Source: Beijerinckiaceae bacterium (GTDB lineage: Bacteria > Pseudomonadota > Alphaproteobacteria > Rhizobiales > Beijerinckiaceae). From it: a stretch of DNA of 64,000 nucleotides. The position numbers and the translations under genes are program-made. The stretch covers positions 434,001 to 498,000 of the forward strand of contig JAPZUD010000006.1 of the NCBI GenBank assembly GCA_027533425.1, given 5' to 3'. Position 1 is the stretch's first letter; the number at the start of each line of letters is the position of its first letter. Under the pieces are notes generated by a model. It was not told the origin of the DNA. It was given only the letters and a program-made list of their open reading frames with translations, and made no database searches. Of the stretch, positions 27,824 through 36,830 are shown one piece after another.

Positions 27824-28117
27824 AGCGAAACACCTCTCTGATGGGCGGGTCCCGCCCTGTCCCCGTGGCCCGTGTACCGGACGGGGGCCAAAGATCACGG
27901 ACCACGGGCAGGGATGCAGCGCGTCCGGACGCGCGGCAATCCTGGTCAGCGGGGGGCTGGCAGGGAGAGGCTAGGCTGGATGGTGCCGGGCCGGCAGCCT
28001 CGGATTCTACCCAGGCCCGGCGCTATCGGGCGCATGCCGAATTCCTGCCCGCCAGCGCTGCAATCATGGTAGGAAGACAAAGGTTCTCAAACGAACTTGC
28101 CATGGGAAAGAGGCGCC

Positions 28118-31100
28118 GTGCCCAACGAAACACAACGGCCCTCCGGACCCCCGGAAATGACTGCCCGTTTCGGCCAGGGACATTCTCTGGACGGCCTCCG
28201 CCCTGGCCCGGAGCCACAAGCTGTTGTTGCAATCGGCTCATCGGCGGGTGGGCTGGAAGCGTGCAGCCATCTCCTCGAGGCGATGCCGGCCCAGCACCGG
28301 CTGGCGCTGATCATGGTCCAGCATCTCGACCCGAGCCACCGCAGTCTCATGGTTGACCTGCTGGCGCGACACACCTCGATGCCCGTGCTGGAGGCGGTTG
28401 ACGGGATGCCGATCCTCGCCCGGCATGTCTATGTCATTCCTCCGGGCACCTACCTCTCGATCAGCCACCGGCGATTGCAACTCTCGGGCGCAGACCGGTT
28501 GCATGGCGCGCGGATGCCCTTCGATGTTCTCCTGCAATCTCTGGCCAAGGCCTTCGGTCATCGAACGATCGCGGCCATCCTTTCCGGAACCGGTGCCGAT
28601 GGCTCGGCGGGTCTGGTGGCCGTGAAGGAAGCCGGCGGTCTTGTCCTGGCCCAGGCGCCGGAAGAGGCGGCTTTCGACGGCATGCCGCGCAATGCCATGG
28701 CCACGGGCAAAGTGGACCGCGTGATCCGCGTGGCGGAAATGCCAACGCTGGCTGTCCTTCATGCCCAGCATGTCAGCATGCAGGATACCGTTGAAAGTGC
28801 CCTCCTTGCCGAGGGGATGTCGCCCCAACCGGAGGAGGAGGATGCGGTTGCCGGCATCATCGCCGTGCTGCGCCGGAAGACGGCTCATGACTTTTCCGGA
28901 TACCGGAGAGGGACGATCCATCGCCGGATCCAGCGTCGCATCGCCGCGACGGGAAGCAGCGATATCGGGATCTACCGGAAGCTTCTCGAGCGCGACGATG
29001 CCGAGCGGCTGATCCTGGCCAACGAGATCCTGATCAACGTGACCGCCTTCTACCGTGACCCGAAGGCCTTTGCATTGCTCGAGAATGACATCATCCCGCA
29101 GACACTCCGCCAGCACCCGGATGACGAGCCTTTCCGTGTCTGGATCGCAGGATGCAGCACCGGCGAGGAAGCCTATTCGATCGCCATCCTGCTGCTCGAC
29201 GCGATTGCGGTCTCGGGGCGGCCGATCAAGCTGCAGATCTTTGCATCCGATGCCGATGCCAGCGCGGTTGCGCATGCCCGGGAGGGGCTCTATCCGACCG
29301 CAGCGGTCGAGAAGCTGCGCCCCGAACAGGTCCAGCGCTATTTTGTGCCGCTCGGCGACTCGTATCGGGTCAAGCCGGACCTGCGCGGCCTGGTCGTGTT
29401 CACCGAGCAGGATATCCTTGTTGATCCGCCATTCTCGCGTCTTGACTGGATCTCCTGCCGCAATCTCCTGATCTATCTGGCGCCCCCGGCGCAGGAGAAG
29501 GTCATATCGCTTATCCATTTCGCGCTCAAACCCGGCGGCCTCCTGCTGCTGGGAAGCGCAGAGGCTCCCGGTCCTCTCGAGAGCCGATTCACGGCAATAG
29601 CCAAAGCCGAAAGGATCTACCGGAAAGCCAGCATTGGACCTGTGACAGGTTCGGGCGTGTTCCGGACCGGTCTCGATTGGCAACGCCCGGGCGGAAGACC
29701 GCCCCTGCGCGCGACGTTGACCGCCAAGACGGGGCTGGCCGCCGAGATCTGCCGGCAGAACCTGATCGATGCCTTCGTGCCGCCCTCGATCCTGATCAAT
29801 GCCGCCCGCGAATGCCTTTATTCGGTCGGCGCGATCGGCGATTTTGTCGACCTTTCCCGCGGCTATCCGCCCGAGGATGTCATCGACATCCTTCCGCCGG
29901 GGCTCCGGGTCCGGCTGGTTTCCGCCCTTGTCCCGGGCGGTTCCGCAGATGCGACCCGGATCGACGGGGGCCTGGACCGGGCCGGCAATGGCTTCACCGT
30001 GGAGATCCGCCATCTTCAGGCCGAACAATCCGGGCTCGTCCTGCTCTCCTTCCTGTCCCGGACAGCCTTGCCGGCTGCCCTGCCGTCCGTATCAGAACCG
30101 CAAAGCGCATCTCCGGTTGTCGAGCGACAGCTGGCGCAGACCCGAGCAGAGTTGATGGAGGCCGTAAGGGCCCTCGAGGTGATGGCGGCGGAACACAAGG
30201 CGATCGAACTCGAGGCGTTGTCGGTCAACGAGGAGTTCCAGGCCACCAACGAGGAATTGCTTGCCTCGAAGGAGGAACTGCAATCTCTCAATGAAGAGCT
30301 GAGCGCATTGAACAGCCAGTTGCAGGAAACGCTGGAACGGCAACGGGCAACGGCCAATGACCTGCAGAACATCCTGCACAGCACCGATGTCGCGACCCTT
30401 TTTCTCGATCTCGATCTGAATATACGCTACTTCACTCCAGCAACGCGCGCACTGTTCCGCGTCATCCATGGCGATATCGGACGTCCCCTCGCGGATCTCG
30501 CTTCCCGGGCTTTCGATCCCGGCCTCGTGGACGATGCCCGGCAGGTCCTTGAAGATCAGCAGCCTCGGGAATCCGAGATCACGACCGTGACCGGGGATTG
30601 GTTCATCCGTCGGATCTTGCCGTACCGCTCCGAGACCGAGGCGGTGGAAGGTCTGGTGATCACCTTCACCAATATCTCGGATCGCAAGGGCATTGCCTCG
30701 GCACTCGAAGCAGCCAAGGCCGAAGCTGAAACCGCAAATATGGCCAAGTCGCGTTTTCTTGCCGCTGCGAGCCATGACCTTCGCCAGCCCCTCCAGTCGC
30801 TCGCCCTTCTGCATGGATTGCTCGGCCGGCATGTCGAGAACGACAAGGGCAAGCACCTCATCCAGCGCTTCGGCCAGGTGCTGCTGACGATCAACAGCAT
30901 GATGAACACCCTGCTCGACATCAACCAGATCGAGGCCGGCATTGTCGTCCCGGAGATTGTCAGCTTTCCGGTCAATGACCTGCTGGTTCGCATGCGGGAT
31001 GATTTCCTTTCCAATGCGCAATTGCAGAAGCTGGAACTGCGTATTGTCGAATCATCCAGGATCATCCGCTCCGATCCGCGCCTCCTGGAACAGATCGTCC

Positions 31101-32491
31101 GCAATCTGATCTCTAACGCTCTTAAATATACCCGGCGCGGGAAGATCCTGATTGGCTGCCGCCAGAAGCAGGGCAAGCTGTCCATCGAGATCTGGGATAC
31201 CGGGATCGGCATTCCGCAGGATCAATTGCAGGCGATCTTCCAAGAATATCATCAGATCAACAACGATGCCCGGGAGCGCAACCGCGGTCTCGGACTGGGG
31301 CTTGCGATTGTCCAGCGGCTCGGTGCGCTGCTCGGTCATCCGATAGGTGTCCGTTCGCGCCTCGAACATGGTTCGGTCTTTGCGGTCGAGGTGGCGCTGA
31401 CCCCGGAAAACGACGCTACCGAACGCCTGGCCTCACCAACGCCACAAGCCGCCCCGCTGGCTGGCCGGGCTGGCCATATCGTGATCGTCGAGGATGATCC
31501 GTCGATCAGCGATCTGCTGGCTATGCATCTGTCGGGCGACGGGCACCGGGTCGAGGTCTTTTCCGACGGTCATGCCCTGATCGCCAGAAAGGCAGAGCCG
31601 GATCTACGGCCGGATCTGGTGCTGGCGGATTACAACCTGCCCAATGGTCTCGATGGCCTGGCGCTGACCCGTCAGCTGCGCGAGCAATTCGGGCAAGCCC
31701 TTCCCGTCGTCATCCTGACGGGGGATGTCTCGTCCGAAACGTTGCAACGCATCGCCGCGGCAGGTGCCGTGCATCGCAACAAGCCGGTTTCGATGCGCGA
31801 TCTCTCGGAAACAATCCGGATGCTGCTCGCCGTTCCGATGCCCGCGCCCCTCAAGCCCCTCGAGGCCCCGGCTGAAGGCCCCCTATCCGATCGGATCCTC
31901 GTGGTCGATGATGATGCTGCCCTCCGCGAGCAACTTCATGCGGGGCTGCTCGATGCCGGCCTCGGACCCGTAGAATTCGAATCCGGGGAAGCGCTGCTGG
32001 CTTCGGGGCAAATTGCCAGCGGGACCTGCCTCCTGCTGGATGCCTATCTTCCCGGAATGAGCGGCCTCGACCTGCTCCGTCAGATCCGGCAGGCAGGGCA
32101 CGCGATCCCGACCATCATCATGACGGGGCATTCCGATGTGGCGATGGCCGTCGCGGCGATGAAGGCCGGCGCGTCGGATTTCATCGAGAAGCCAGTCCGG
32201 CTTCCGGAATTGCTGGCCTCCATCAAGGTGGCGCGAAGTGCCGGTCAGGAAGCCAGCCGGGAGCAGGATATCCGCGCCACGGCGCAAAAGCGGCTCGCCG
32301 GGCTTACGCCCCGGCAACGGGATATCATGGCGCGCGTGCTGGAGGGGCACCCAAGCAAGAACATCGCCGCTGATCTGCGCATCAGCCAGCGCACGGTGGA
32401 GAACCACCGTGCGGCGATCATGAAAAAAGCAGGATGCACATCGCTCGCAGGTCTCGCCCGGCTCGCCTACATAGCCAGCCTGCCGACCTGA
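28118..32491 (+). CDS. CheB-CheR-PAS-histidine kinase-receiver-FixJ-like fusion protein
   Basis: A single protein of about 1457 residues. In order: CheB methylesterase (Ser in GSSAGGLEA, His in VQHLDPSHR, Asp in GTGADGSAG; about 35-215), CheR methyltransferase (GCSTGEEAYS; about 250-508), coiled coil (about 670-745), PAS (about 750-855), HisKA with phospho-His in AAASHDLRQPLQ (about 880), HATPase (N box NLISNALKYT, G1 DTGIGIP, G2 GLGLGLAIV), receiver 1 (VLADYNLPNG), receiver 2 (LLDAYLPGMSG) and a LuxR/FixJ helix-turn-helix (LTPRQRDIMARVLEG, SQRTVENHRAAIMKKAG). Sensing, phosphotransfer and DNA binding are joined in one chain. GTG at 28118 has AGAGG upstream; TTG at 28097 is an alternative. Confidence 0.9.
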   Translation: MPNETQRPSGPPEMTARFGQGHSLDGLRPGPEPQAVVAIGSSAGGLEACSHLLEAMPAQHRLALIMVQHLDPSHRSLMVDLLARHTSMPVLEAVDGMPILARHVYVIPPGTYLSISHRRLQLSGADRLHGARMPFDVLLQSLAKAFGHRTIAAILSGTGADGSAGLVAVKEAGGLVLAQAPEEAAFDGMPRNAMATGKVDRVIRVAEMPTLAVLHAQHVSMQDTVESALLAEGMSPQPEEEDAVAGIIAVLRRKTAHDFSGYRRGTIHRRIQRRIAATGSSDIGIYRKLLERDDAERLILANEILINVTAFYRDPKAFALLENDIIPQTLRQHPDDEPFRVWIAGCSTGEEAYSIAILLLDAIAVSGRPIKLQIFASDADASAVAHAREGLYPTAAVEKLRPEQVQRYFVPLGDSYRVKPDLRGLVVFTEQDILVDPPFSRLDWISCRNLLIYLAPPAQEKVISLIHFALKPGGLLLLGSAEAPGPLESRFTAIAKAERIYRKASIGPVTGSGVFRTGLDWQRPGGRPPLRATLTAKTGLAAEICRQNLIDAFVPPSILINAARECLYSVGAIGDFVDLSRGYPPEDVIDILPPGLRVRLVSALVPGGSADATRIDGGLDRAGNGFTVEIRHLQAEQSGLVLLSFLSRTALPAALPSVSEPQSASPVVERQLAQTRAELMEAVRALEVMAAEHKAIELEALSVNEEFQATNEELLASKEELQSLNEELSALNSQLQETLERQRATANDLQNILHSTDVATLFLDLDLNIRYFTPATRALFRVIHGDIGRPLADLASRAFDPGLVDDARQVLEDQQPRESEITTVTGDWFIRRILPYRSETEAVEGLVITFTNISDRKGIASALEAAKAEAETANMAKSRFLAAASHDLRQPLQSLALLHGLLGRHVENDKGKHLIQRFGQVLLTINSMMNTLLDINQIEAGIVVPEIVSFPVNDLLVRMRDDFLSNAQLQKLELRIVESSRIIRSDPRLLEQIVRNLISNALKYTRRGKILIGCRQKQGKLSIEIWDTGIGIPQDQLQAIFQEYHQINNDARERNRGLGLGLAIVQRLGALLGHPIGVRSRLEHGSVFAVEVALTPENDATERLASPTPQAAPLAGRAGHIVIVEDDPSISDLLAMHLSGDGHRVEVFSDGHALIARKAEPDLRPDLVLADYNLPNGLDGLALTRQLREQFGQALPVVILTGDVSSETLQRIAAAGAVHRNKPVSMRDLSETIRMLLAVPMPAPLKPLEAPAEGPLSDRILVVDDDAALREQLHAGLLDAGLGPVEFESGEALLASGQIASGTCLLLDAYLPGMSGLDLLRQIRQAGHAIPTIIMTGHSDVAMAVAAMKAGASDFIEKPVRLPELLASIKVARSAGQEASREQDIRATAQKRLAGLTPRQRDIMARVLEGHPSKNIAADLRISQRTVENHRAAIMKKAGCTSLAGLARLAYIASLPT

Positions 32492-32598
32492 GCCACAGGT
32501 CGGCCGGCAGGGCATGGGTAGTTTCCGATCCTGTCGCCTTGGCGCATCCCGTGAAAGGCTGCCCCTTCAGCTGATTTCAGCAAAGCGGGAGAGCCGGC

Positions 32599-32757
32599 AT
32601 GAGCCTTGGCACCATTCTCATCATTCTTCTCATCCTGATGCTGGTCGGCGCGTTGCCACGCTGGCCGCACAGCGCTTCCTGGGGCTATCTGCCCAGCGGT
32701 GCCCTCGGGACGATCCTGATTATCCTGGTCATCCTGCTGCTGATGGGGCGGCTCTGA
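32599..32757 (+). CDS. DUF3309 family small membrane protein
   Basis: A 52-residue protein, MSLGTILIILLILMLVGALP to the stop, with two hydrophobic helices separated by the conserved RWPHSASWGYLPSG. This is the DUF3309 pattern common in proteobacteria and often stress-associated. GGGAG lies before the ATG. A strong hairpin terminator follows (32845-32877). Function unknown. Confidence 0.85.
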   Translation: MSLGTILIILLILMLVGALPRWPHSASWGYLPSGALGTILIILVILLLMGRL

Positions 32758-32844
32758 AGCCGGATTTCATGATGAGGCACGGGGAATGGCGCCGCCGGTG
32801 TCGCGTCCCGCGACCGTTCGCTGCAAGAGCCTTGCAGATGAAAG

Positions 32845-32877
32845 AACCTCGCTCCGGTGCCGCCGGAGCGAGGTTTT
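32845..32877. terminator. Bidirectional intrinsic terminator
   Basis: A perfect 13-base-pair stem (AACCTCGCTCCGG / CCGGAGCGAGGTT) with a five-base loop, followed by TTTT on the plus strand and flanked by A-rich sequence on the other side. It lies between the convergent DUF3309 and csbD-like genes and can serve both. Confidence 0.85.
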
Positions 32878-32923
32878 CTGTTTTCGTGGACCATGGCCGC
32901 TTGGCGACCATGGTTCCATCGTT

Positions 32924-33115
32924 TCAGGCCTTGTCGATCACCGACTTGATGGCATCCTTGGCATTGCCGACTGCCTGCTGCGCCTGCCCCTTGCGCTTGA
33001 GAAGGGCTCCCTCGGCTTCCAGCCTGCGGTTGCCGATCAGCCGGCCGACGCCCTGGTTGATCTTGCCTTGGGTCTCCTTCGCGAGGCCCTTCATCTTGTC
33101 ACCGGTACTGCTCAT
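32924..33115 (-). CDS. CsbD family stress-response protein
   Basis: A 63-residue hydrophilic protein, MSSTGDKMKGLAKETQGKI and onwards, with the CsbD pattern KGxxKExxGKxxxxxGxLxGxxxLxxxGxxxxxxG. Family members are induced in general stress responses. AAGGAG lies before the ATG; the longer frame upstream is discarded. No EcfG-type promoter was found in front of it. Confidence 0.9.
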   Translation of the reverse strand: MSSTGDKMKGLAKETQGKINQGVGRLIGNRRLEAEGALLKRKGQAQQAVGNAKDAIKSVIDKA

Positions 33116-33225
33116 GGCATTGCTCCTTGAGGCAGGCCTCGAACGGGCCGCCCGATGATTAACCCGCATCGTGCCGGTTCGTTCCCGACAGGCCGGTCAA
33201 CCGGACTTTCTTGCAGAAGGCAGCG

Positions 33226-33257
33226 AAAACCCGCCACGGAGGTCAGGACGTGGCGGG
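33226..33257 (-). terminator. Intrinsic terminator of the glycine-zipper gene
   Basis: On the minus strand, a nine-base-pair stem (CCCGCCACG / CGTGGCGGG) with a ten-base loop is followed by TTTT. It lies 33 bases after the stop of the lipoprotein gene ending at 33291. Confidence 0.75.
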
Positions 33258-33290
33258 CTTCCGAAGTACCGGCGGGCAAGACCCCGAAGG

Positions 33291-33614
33291 TCAGCAGGAC
33301 ACGCGATAGCGGTTGCCATAACTGTCATAGGCCTCGCAGCCGCGCTGCCGGTAGCGTCGGTTGTAGCGGCGGTCGCGCCCGGCCGCGTCGCCGATGACAG
33401 CCCCGCCCGCGCCACCGATCACTGCACCGGCAAGGGCACCCTCGGTCCGGCCGGTCACGGCGCCGCCGACCACGGCGCCAGCACCGGCTCCGAGAACACC
33501 GCCATAGAGCGCGGAGTCGTTGCGCCCGTATTCATTCATGCATCCGGCCAGGCTGGTTGCGAACAAGCCGGCCAGAAGCAGCTTTCCCGGACGTGGGGTG
33601 AGGATCATTTTCAT
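33291..33614 (-). CDS. Glycine-zipper lipoprotein
   Basis: A 107-residue predicted outer-membrane lipoprotein. The signal peptide ends in the lipobox LAGC. A glycine-zipper region (GGVLGAGAGAVVGGAVTG, then GAVIGGAGGAVIGDAAG) suggests helix packing in membranes. A basic Arg/Tyr-rich tail ends with two Cys that may pair. The family resembles the YMGG/17-kDa surface-antigen type. It has its own terminator. Confidence 0.82.
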   Translation of the reverse strand: MKMILTPRPGKLLLAGLFATSLAGCMNEYGRNDSALYGGVLGAGAGAVVGGAVTGRTEGALAGAVIGGAGGAVIGDAAGRDRRYNRRYRQRGCEAYDSYGNRYRVSC

Positions 33615-33678
33615 TGTCTCCCTGCTGAATGAGCCACGCGAGAATTCGCGTGGCTGCCTTTGTCGGATAGCCGGGTGT

Positions 33679-34140
33679 TCATTCGCGCTTGGCGCTGCGC
33701 ATCGACTTGTAGACCGGAGCGGTCTTCAGCATGTCCTTGGTGACATCGACCACGAAGAGCGGCTTGCCCTTGTCGTCGCGCGTGAGCTTGATGGCGCGAT
33801 AGCTGACCGCAACATCGCGCTCACCCATGCCGAGAAAGCCTCCGACACCGATGATCGCAGCCACGACGCGGCCGTCTCCATCGATAAGGAGATCCTTCAC
33901 TTCGCCGATCCGGTCCTTCTGGACATTGTGGACGGCTTCATCCATCGCCTCGGTGGCGCGCCAGCCGGTGCTCTGGAGCGTACCGGTGTAGAACGTCTCC
34001 ATCGGAACAGGCGGGGACGGCACCTGCACAGCCGGGTTGCTGGTTGGCCCGGAGGTTTGGGCCAGAACCGGCACCATCAAGGCCGAACTGAGAGTTGTTG
34101 CCAAAGCGGCAACGCGGAAAGCGGTTCTGATCGAAACCAT
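33679..34140 (-). CDS. Exported PRC-barrel domain protein
   Basis: A 153-residue protein with a signal peptide (FRVAALATTLSSALMVPVLA) and a PRC-barrel domain at about 75-140 (DRIGEVKDLLIDGDGRVVAAIIGVGGFLGMGERDVAVSY). Such periplasmic PRC-barrel proteins are common in Hyphomicrobiales and often sit in stress clusters. A ten-base-pair inverted repeat (33632-33655) lies between its stop and the next gene. Function unknown. Confidence 0.85.
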   Translation of the reverse strand: MVSIRTAFRVAALATTLSSALMVPVLAQTSGPTSNPAVQVPSPPVPMETFYTGTLQSTGWRATEAMDEAVHNVQKDRIGEVKDLLIDGDGRVVAAIIGVGGFLGMGERDVAVSYRAIKLTRDDKGKPLFVVDVTKDMLKTAPVYKSMRSAKRE

Positions 34141-34317
34141 GAGATATCCTTTCGCGGGAGCAGGTCCCGCAGGTTCCGTTGCAAGGAGCGATATCGCTCC
34201 CCTGGCAAGGAGATCAGGCGCATCAGGCGTTGAAACGGCTGTCGCCCTGCAAGGAATGAACGTCCACCCGGAAAAACCGTTGCGTTGTGGTGCCCAAAAA
34301 GAAAGGCGCCGCGCCAG

Positions 34318-34342
34318 GGAACGGATTCGCGTTCATCCCGTT
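34318..34342 (+). promoter_or_regulatory. EcfG (general stress sigma) promoter
   Basis: The -35 GGAAC at 34318-34322 and -10 CGTT at 34339-34342 are separated by exactly 16 bases, matching the consensus of alphaproteobacterial EcfG sigma factors. It lies 35 bases before the ATG of the transglutaminase-like gene. Confidence 0.8.
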
Positions 34343-34377
34343 GAGCCAAGGGGATTGTCCCCGCCGGAGCTCGCTTC

Positions 34378-35280
34378 ATGCATATTCGCTATGGATTTCG
34401 GATTGACATGCTGTGCGACGCGCCGATGCCGCTGCTCGCCATGATGGATATCCATCCCTCGCGCCGCTCGGACATCACCATGGCAGATCCGCTGGTGGCC
34501 CGGCAGGTCAGCAATCCGCGCGAGAGCATCCCTTCTGTCGAGTTTCTCGATGGATCCGGCAATCTCGGCCGCTGGATGATGGTTCCGGCAGGCGGAATCA
34601 TCCTGAGGGCACGCGGGATCATCTACCATTCCGGTTTTGCCGAGGAGCAGGGGCCCGAGGCGGAGGCCGTTGCACCGGAGCGGCTCACGCCGGACCTCCT
34701 GCCATTTCTTCGGGCGAGCCGCTTTTGCGAGACCGACAAGCTCGCCGCAACGGCGCGGCAGCGCTTCAGCGCTGTCGCCGCAGGATGGCCAAAGGTGGCC
34801 GCGATCTGTGATTTTGTCCATCACCACCTCCGCTACAATGCGAAGCTGGCGACATCGACCCGGAGCGCCTTCGAGGTCTTCGAGGAAGAGACCGGCGCCA
34901 GCCGGGACTACGCCCATCTTGCCATCACGCTTTGCCGCTGCATGGATGTGCCGGCCCGGTATTGTTCGGGGTACCTGCCTCCGATCGGTGTCGACAAGGA
35001 AAACCGGGAAGATGGTTTCAGTGCGTGGTTCGAAGCCTATCTCGGAGACCGATGGTGGACCTTCAATGCCAGCGACGCCCTGCCGCGCATCGGCCATGTG
35101 CTGATCGCCCGTGGGCGGGACGCCAGCGATGTCCCCGGACTGACGGCCTTCGGTCCGCATCGGACCGTTCACTTCCGGGTGATTGCCGAAGAGGTCGATG
35201 GCGCCCGGTTTCCGATATCCTCGGCACGACGTCGCGAACACAGCGCCCGCCAGAGCCTTTTCTCCGGATCAGGCCGCTAG
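34378..35280 (+). CDS. Transglutaminase-like protein with catalytic Cys replaced by Ser
   Basis: A 300-residue protein of the bacterial transglutaminase-like family. It has an N-terminal beta domain (MHIRYGFRIDMLCDAPMPLL) and a core (FVHHHLRYNA, SRDYAHLAITLCRCMDVPARYCSGYL, FSAWFEAYLGDRWWTF). The nucleophile normally found in G-x-C-R-D-F-A-H-L is Ser here (GASRDYAHL). Where classic members have HAW, this one has SAW, which I recall as usual in its subfamily. It may therefore be non-enzymatic. An EcfG-type promoter is just upstream. It overlaps the convergent kinase gene by 12 bases. Confidence 0.82.
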   Translation: MHIRYGFRIDMLCDAPMPLLAMMDIHPSRRSDITMADPLVARQVSNPRESIPSVEFLDGSGNLGRWMMVPAGGIILRARGIIYHSGFAEEQGPEAEAVAPERLTPDLLPFLRASRFCETDKLAATARQRFSAVAAGWPKVAAICDFVHHHLRYNAKLATSTRSAFEVFEEETGASRDYAHLAITLCRCMDVPARYCSGYLPPIGVDKENREDGFSAWFEAYLGDRWWTFNASDALPRIGHVLIARGRDASDVPGLTAFGPHRTVHFRVIAEEVDGARFPISSARRREHSARQSLFSGSGR

Positions 35281-35976
35281 GGTGGGTGCGGAAGGCAGGG
35301 AAACCGGGAAGGCCCAATCCAGCGCGGTGCCCGGTGCCGGGGGAGCGGAGACCGCGCCGAGTTGGGCCTGAAGGCCGAGCATGACTCGGCTCGGAGGGGG
35401 GAAGCCGGCTTGCGAGCCATCAAAGACCAGCGCGATGCGCGCGTCATCATGTAGGTTCCGCCCGAGACCGAGCGTGACGTGCGGATCCCGTACAAGCGCA
35501 ACACCGATGATTGTCGCCTCGACCAGCGCGAGCCCGAGCGGAATGGCGCGGTCAAGCGGAAGGCTGCCGGGCATGGTGGTCGAGAGGAGGATCCGCTGGT
35601 CGGGAAGGAGAAGGGCCAGAGCGCTCCTGACCACGTCCTCCAGAAATCGCTTCACGCATAATGCGTGCTCGGTGCCATCGCCCAGCGCCATACGGTAGGC
35701 GCCCGAGATCACGAGGACCTTGGCTTCCGCTTCAGCGAGATGGGTATTGTGCTCCGGCAGGCGTTGGCGTCGAGACAAGGCCAGATAGCTCTGGATGACC
35801 TGGAGCGAATTCTTGATCCGATGATGGAACTCCTTAGAGAGCCTGTCATGGGCCTCAACCGTCTCGCGTAGGTTCTGTTCGAGCTGTTCGGCCCGGGCTT
35901 CGGATATTGCAAGCGCCTTCTTCAAAGCCCTGTTTTCAGCGACGCTTGCGGGAATATGGGAAAATGTATCCGTCAT
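35269..35976 (-). CDS. Degenerate HisKA_2-type histidine kinase of the general stress locus
   Basis: A 235-residue soluble protein. A coiled coil (about 15-45) leads into a HisKA_2 phospho-acceptor helix with His 52 (KEFHHRIKNSLQVIQSYL). The following ATPase part is short and degenerate. The N-box Asn is missing (GLALVEATIIGVALV), and no DxGxG G1 box is visible (VFDGSQAGF sits in its place). It is the third gene after nepR and ecfG, with a four-base ATGA overlap to ecfG. It is probably an adaptor or phosphotransfer protein acting on PhyR rather than an active kinase; that role is inferred. Confidence 0.82.
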   Translation of the reverse strand: MTDTFSHIPASVAENRALKKALAISEARAEQLEQNLRETVEAHDRLSKEFHHRIKNSLQVIQSYLALSRRQRLPEHNTHLAEAEAKVLVISGAYRMALGDGTEHALCVKRFLEDVVRSALALLLPDQRILLSTTMPGSLPLDRAIPLGLALVEATIIGVALVRDPHVTLGLGRNLHDDARIALVFDGSQAGFPPPSRVMLGLQAQLGAVSAPPAPGTALDWAFPVSLPSAPTLAA

Positions 35977-36560
35977 CGGGCAGCCAGCGGGCTGGTTCGG
36001 TGAGGGGCGGTTTCGCCCATTTCCGGCAGGTCGCAGGATGCCAGGCCGAGTAGCCCCGCGAGCCTGGTCCGCCCGCGCGAAACGCGGCTCTTGATGGTTC
36101 CGGGAGCCACCGCGCAGATAACCGCCGCTTCCTCATGCGAGAGCCCCATCGCACCAACCATGATCAGGGCTTCCCGCTGTTCGAGCGGCAGCGCGAGCAA
36201 GGCCCGGCGAAAATCCAGCAGATCCATGTGAAATTCCTGATTGGCCTGCACAGCAACCTGCGCGGCATGGAGACCGTCGGTGTCGGCAATCTCGCGCCCG
36301 TACCGTCGGTGATGGGTGTAGTAGGAATTCCGCAGGATCGTGAAAAGCCAGGCACGGAGATTGGTTCCGGCCAGGAAGCTGCCGGCATGAGCCCAGGCCT
36401 TGAGGAGGGTTTCCTGCGCCAGGTCATCGGCAAGCGTCAGCGAACCGCACAGCGAGGCCGCGAAGGCCCGGAGATGGGGAATTTCGGCCAGAAGTCCGGT
36501 TTTGAAGCTGCTGGCGATATGCGGCGCGGCCGCATCGGGACGGGCGGACGGGTTACTCAT
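35973..36560 (-). CDS. ecfG: General stress response ECF sigma factor EcfG
   Basis: A 195-residue ECF sigma factor directing RNA polymerase to general stress promoters. Sigma region 2 is LADDLAQETLLKAWAHAGSF through NLRAWLFTILRNSYY; region 4 is ALLALPLEQREALIMVGAMGLSHEEAAVICAVAPGTIKSRVSRGRTRL. Both are strongly EcfG-like. The ATG overlaps the nepR stop by eight bases. The surrounding nepR and divergent phyR confirm the identity. An EcfG-type promoter before nepR implies autoregulation. Confidence 0.95.
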   Translation of the reverse strand: MSNPSARPDAAAPHIASSFKTGLLAEIPHLRAFAASLCGSLTLADDLAQETLLKAWAHAGSFLAGTNLRAWLFTILRNSYYTHHRRYGREIADTDGLHAAQVAVQANQEFHMDLLDFRRALLALPLEQREALIMVGAMGLSHEEAAVICAVAPGTIKSRVSRGRTRLAGLLGLASCDLPEMGETAPHRTSPLAAR

Positions 36561-36753
36561 CGCTGAGCGCCCCGGCTTCGAGCTTCGCCAGCAGATCGAT
36601 CAACCGGTCGGGGATCGGTTCAAGGACCAGCGCCTGGTAATGCGCCTGCAAGGCACGGCCGATGGTATCCTGGATCCTGCCATTGACATGTGTACGCGGA
36701 TCATCGTGGTTCGATCCGCGATCCGCGGGGGGGCCGGCATTTCGGTTGCTCAT
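36553..36753 (-). CDS. nepR: Anti-sigma factor NepR
   Basis: A 66-residue anti-sigma factor that holds EcfG until phosphorylated PhyR removes it. The core RIQDTIGRALQAHYQALVLEPIPDRLIDLLAKLE is the NepR helix pair. A longer open frame exists upstream, but NepR size and the ATG at 36753 fit the family. It is the first gene of nepR-ecfG-kinase and lies about 78 bases downstream of an EcfG promoter. Confidence 0.95.
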   Translation of the reverse strand: MSNRNAGPPADRGSNHDDPRTHVNGRIQDTIGRALQAHYQALVLEPIPDRLIDLLAKLEAGALSDE

Positions 36754-36830
36754 CAAGACCCCTGATTGCGTTTGGCCCGCACGCCAGTGAAAGGATTGAC
36801 GGCGCTGTGCGGCAGAACCGGTCCTTCGTA

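Noticed and set aside
33142-33185. EcfG promoter before the csbD-like gene
   Set aside because: AACG and GTTCC are both present on the plus strand but 35 bases apart, more than twice the required spacing.
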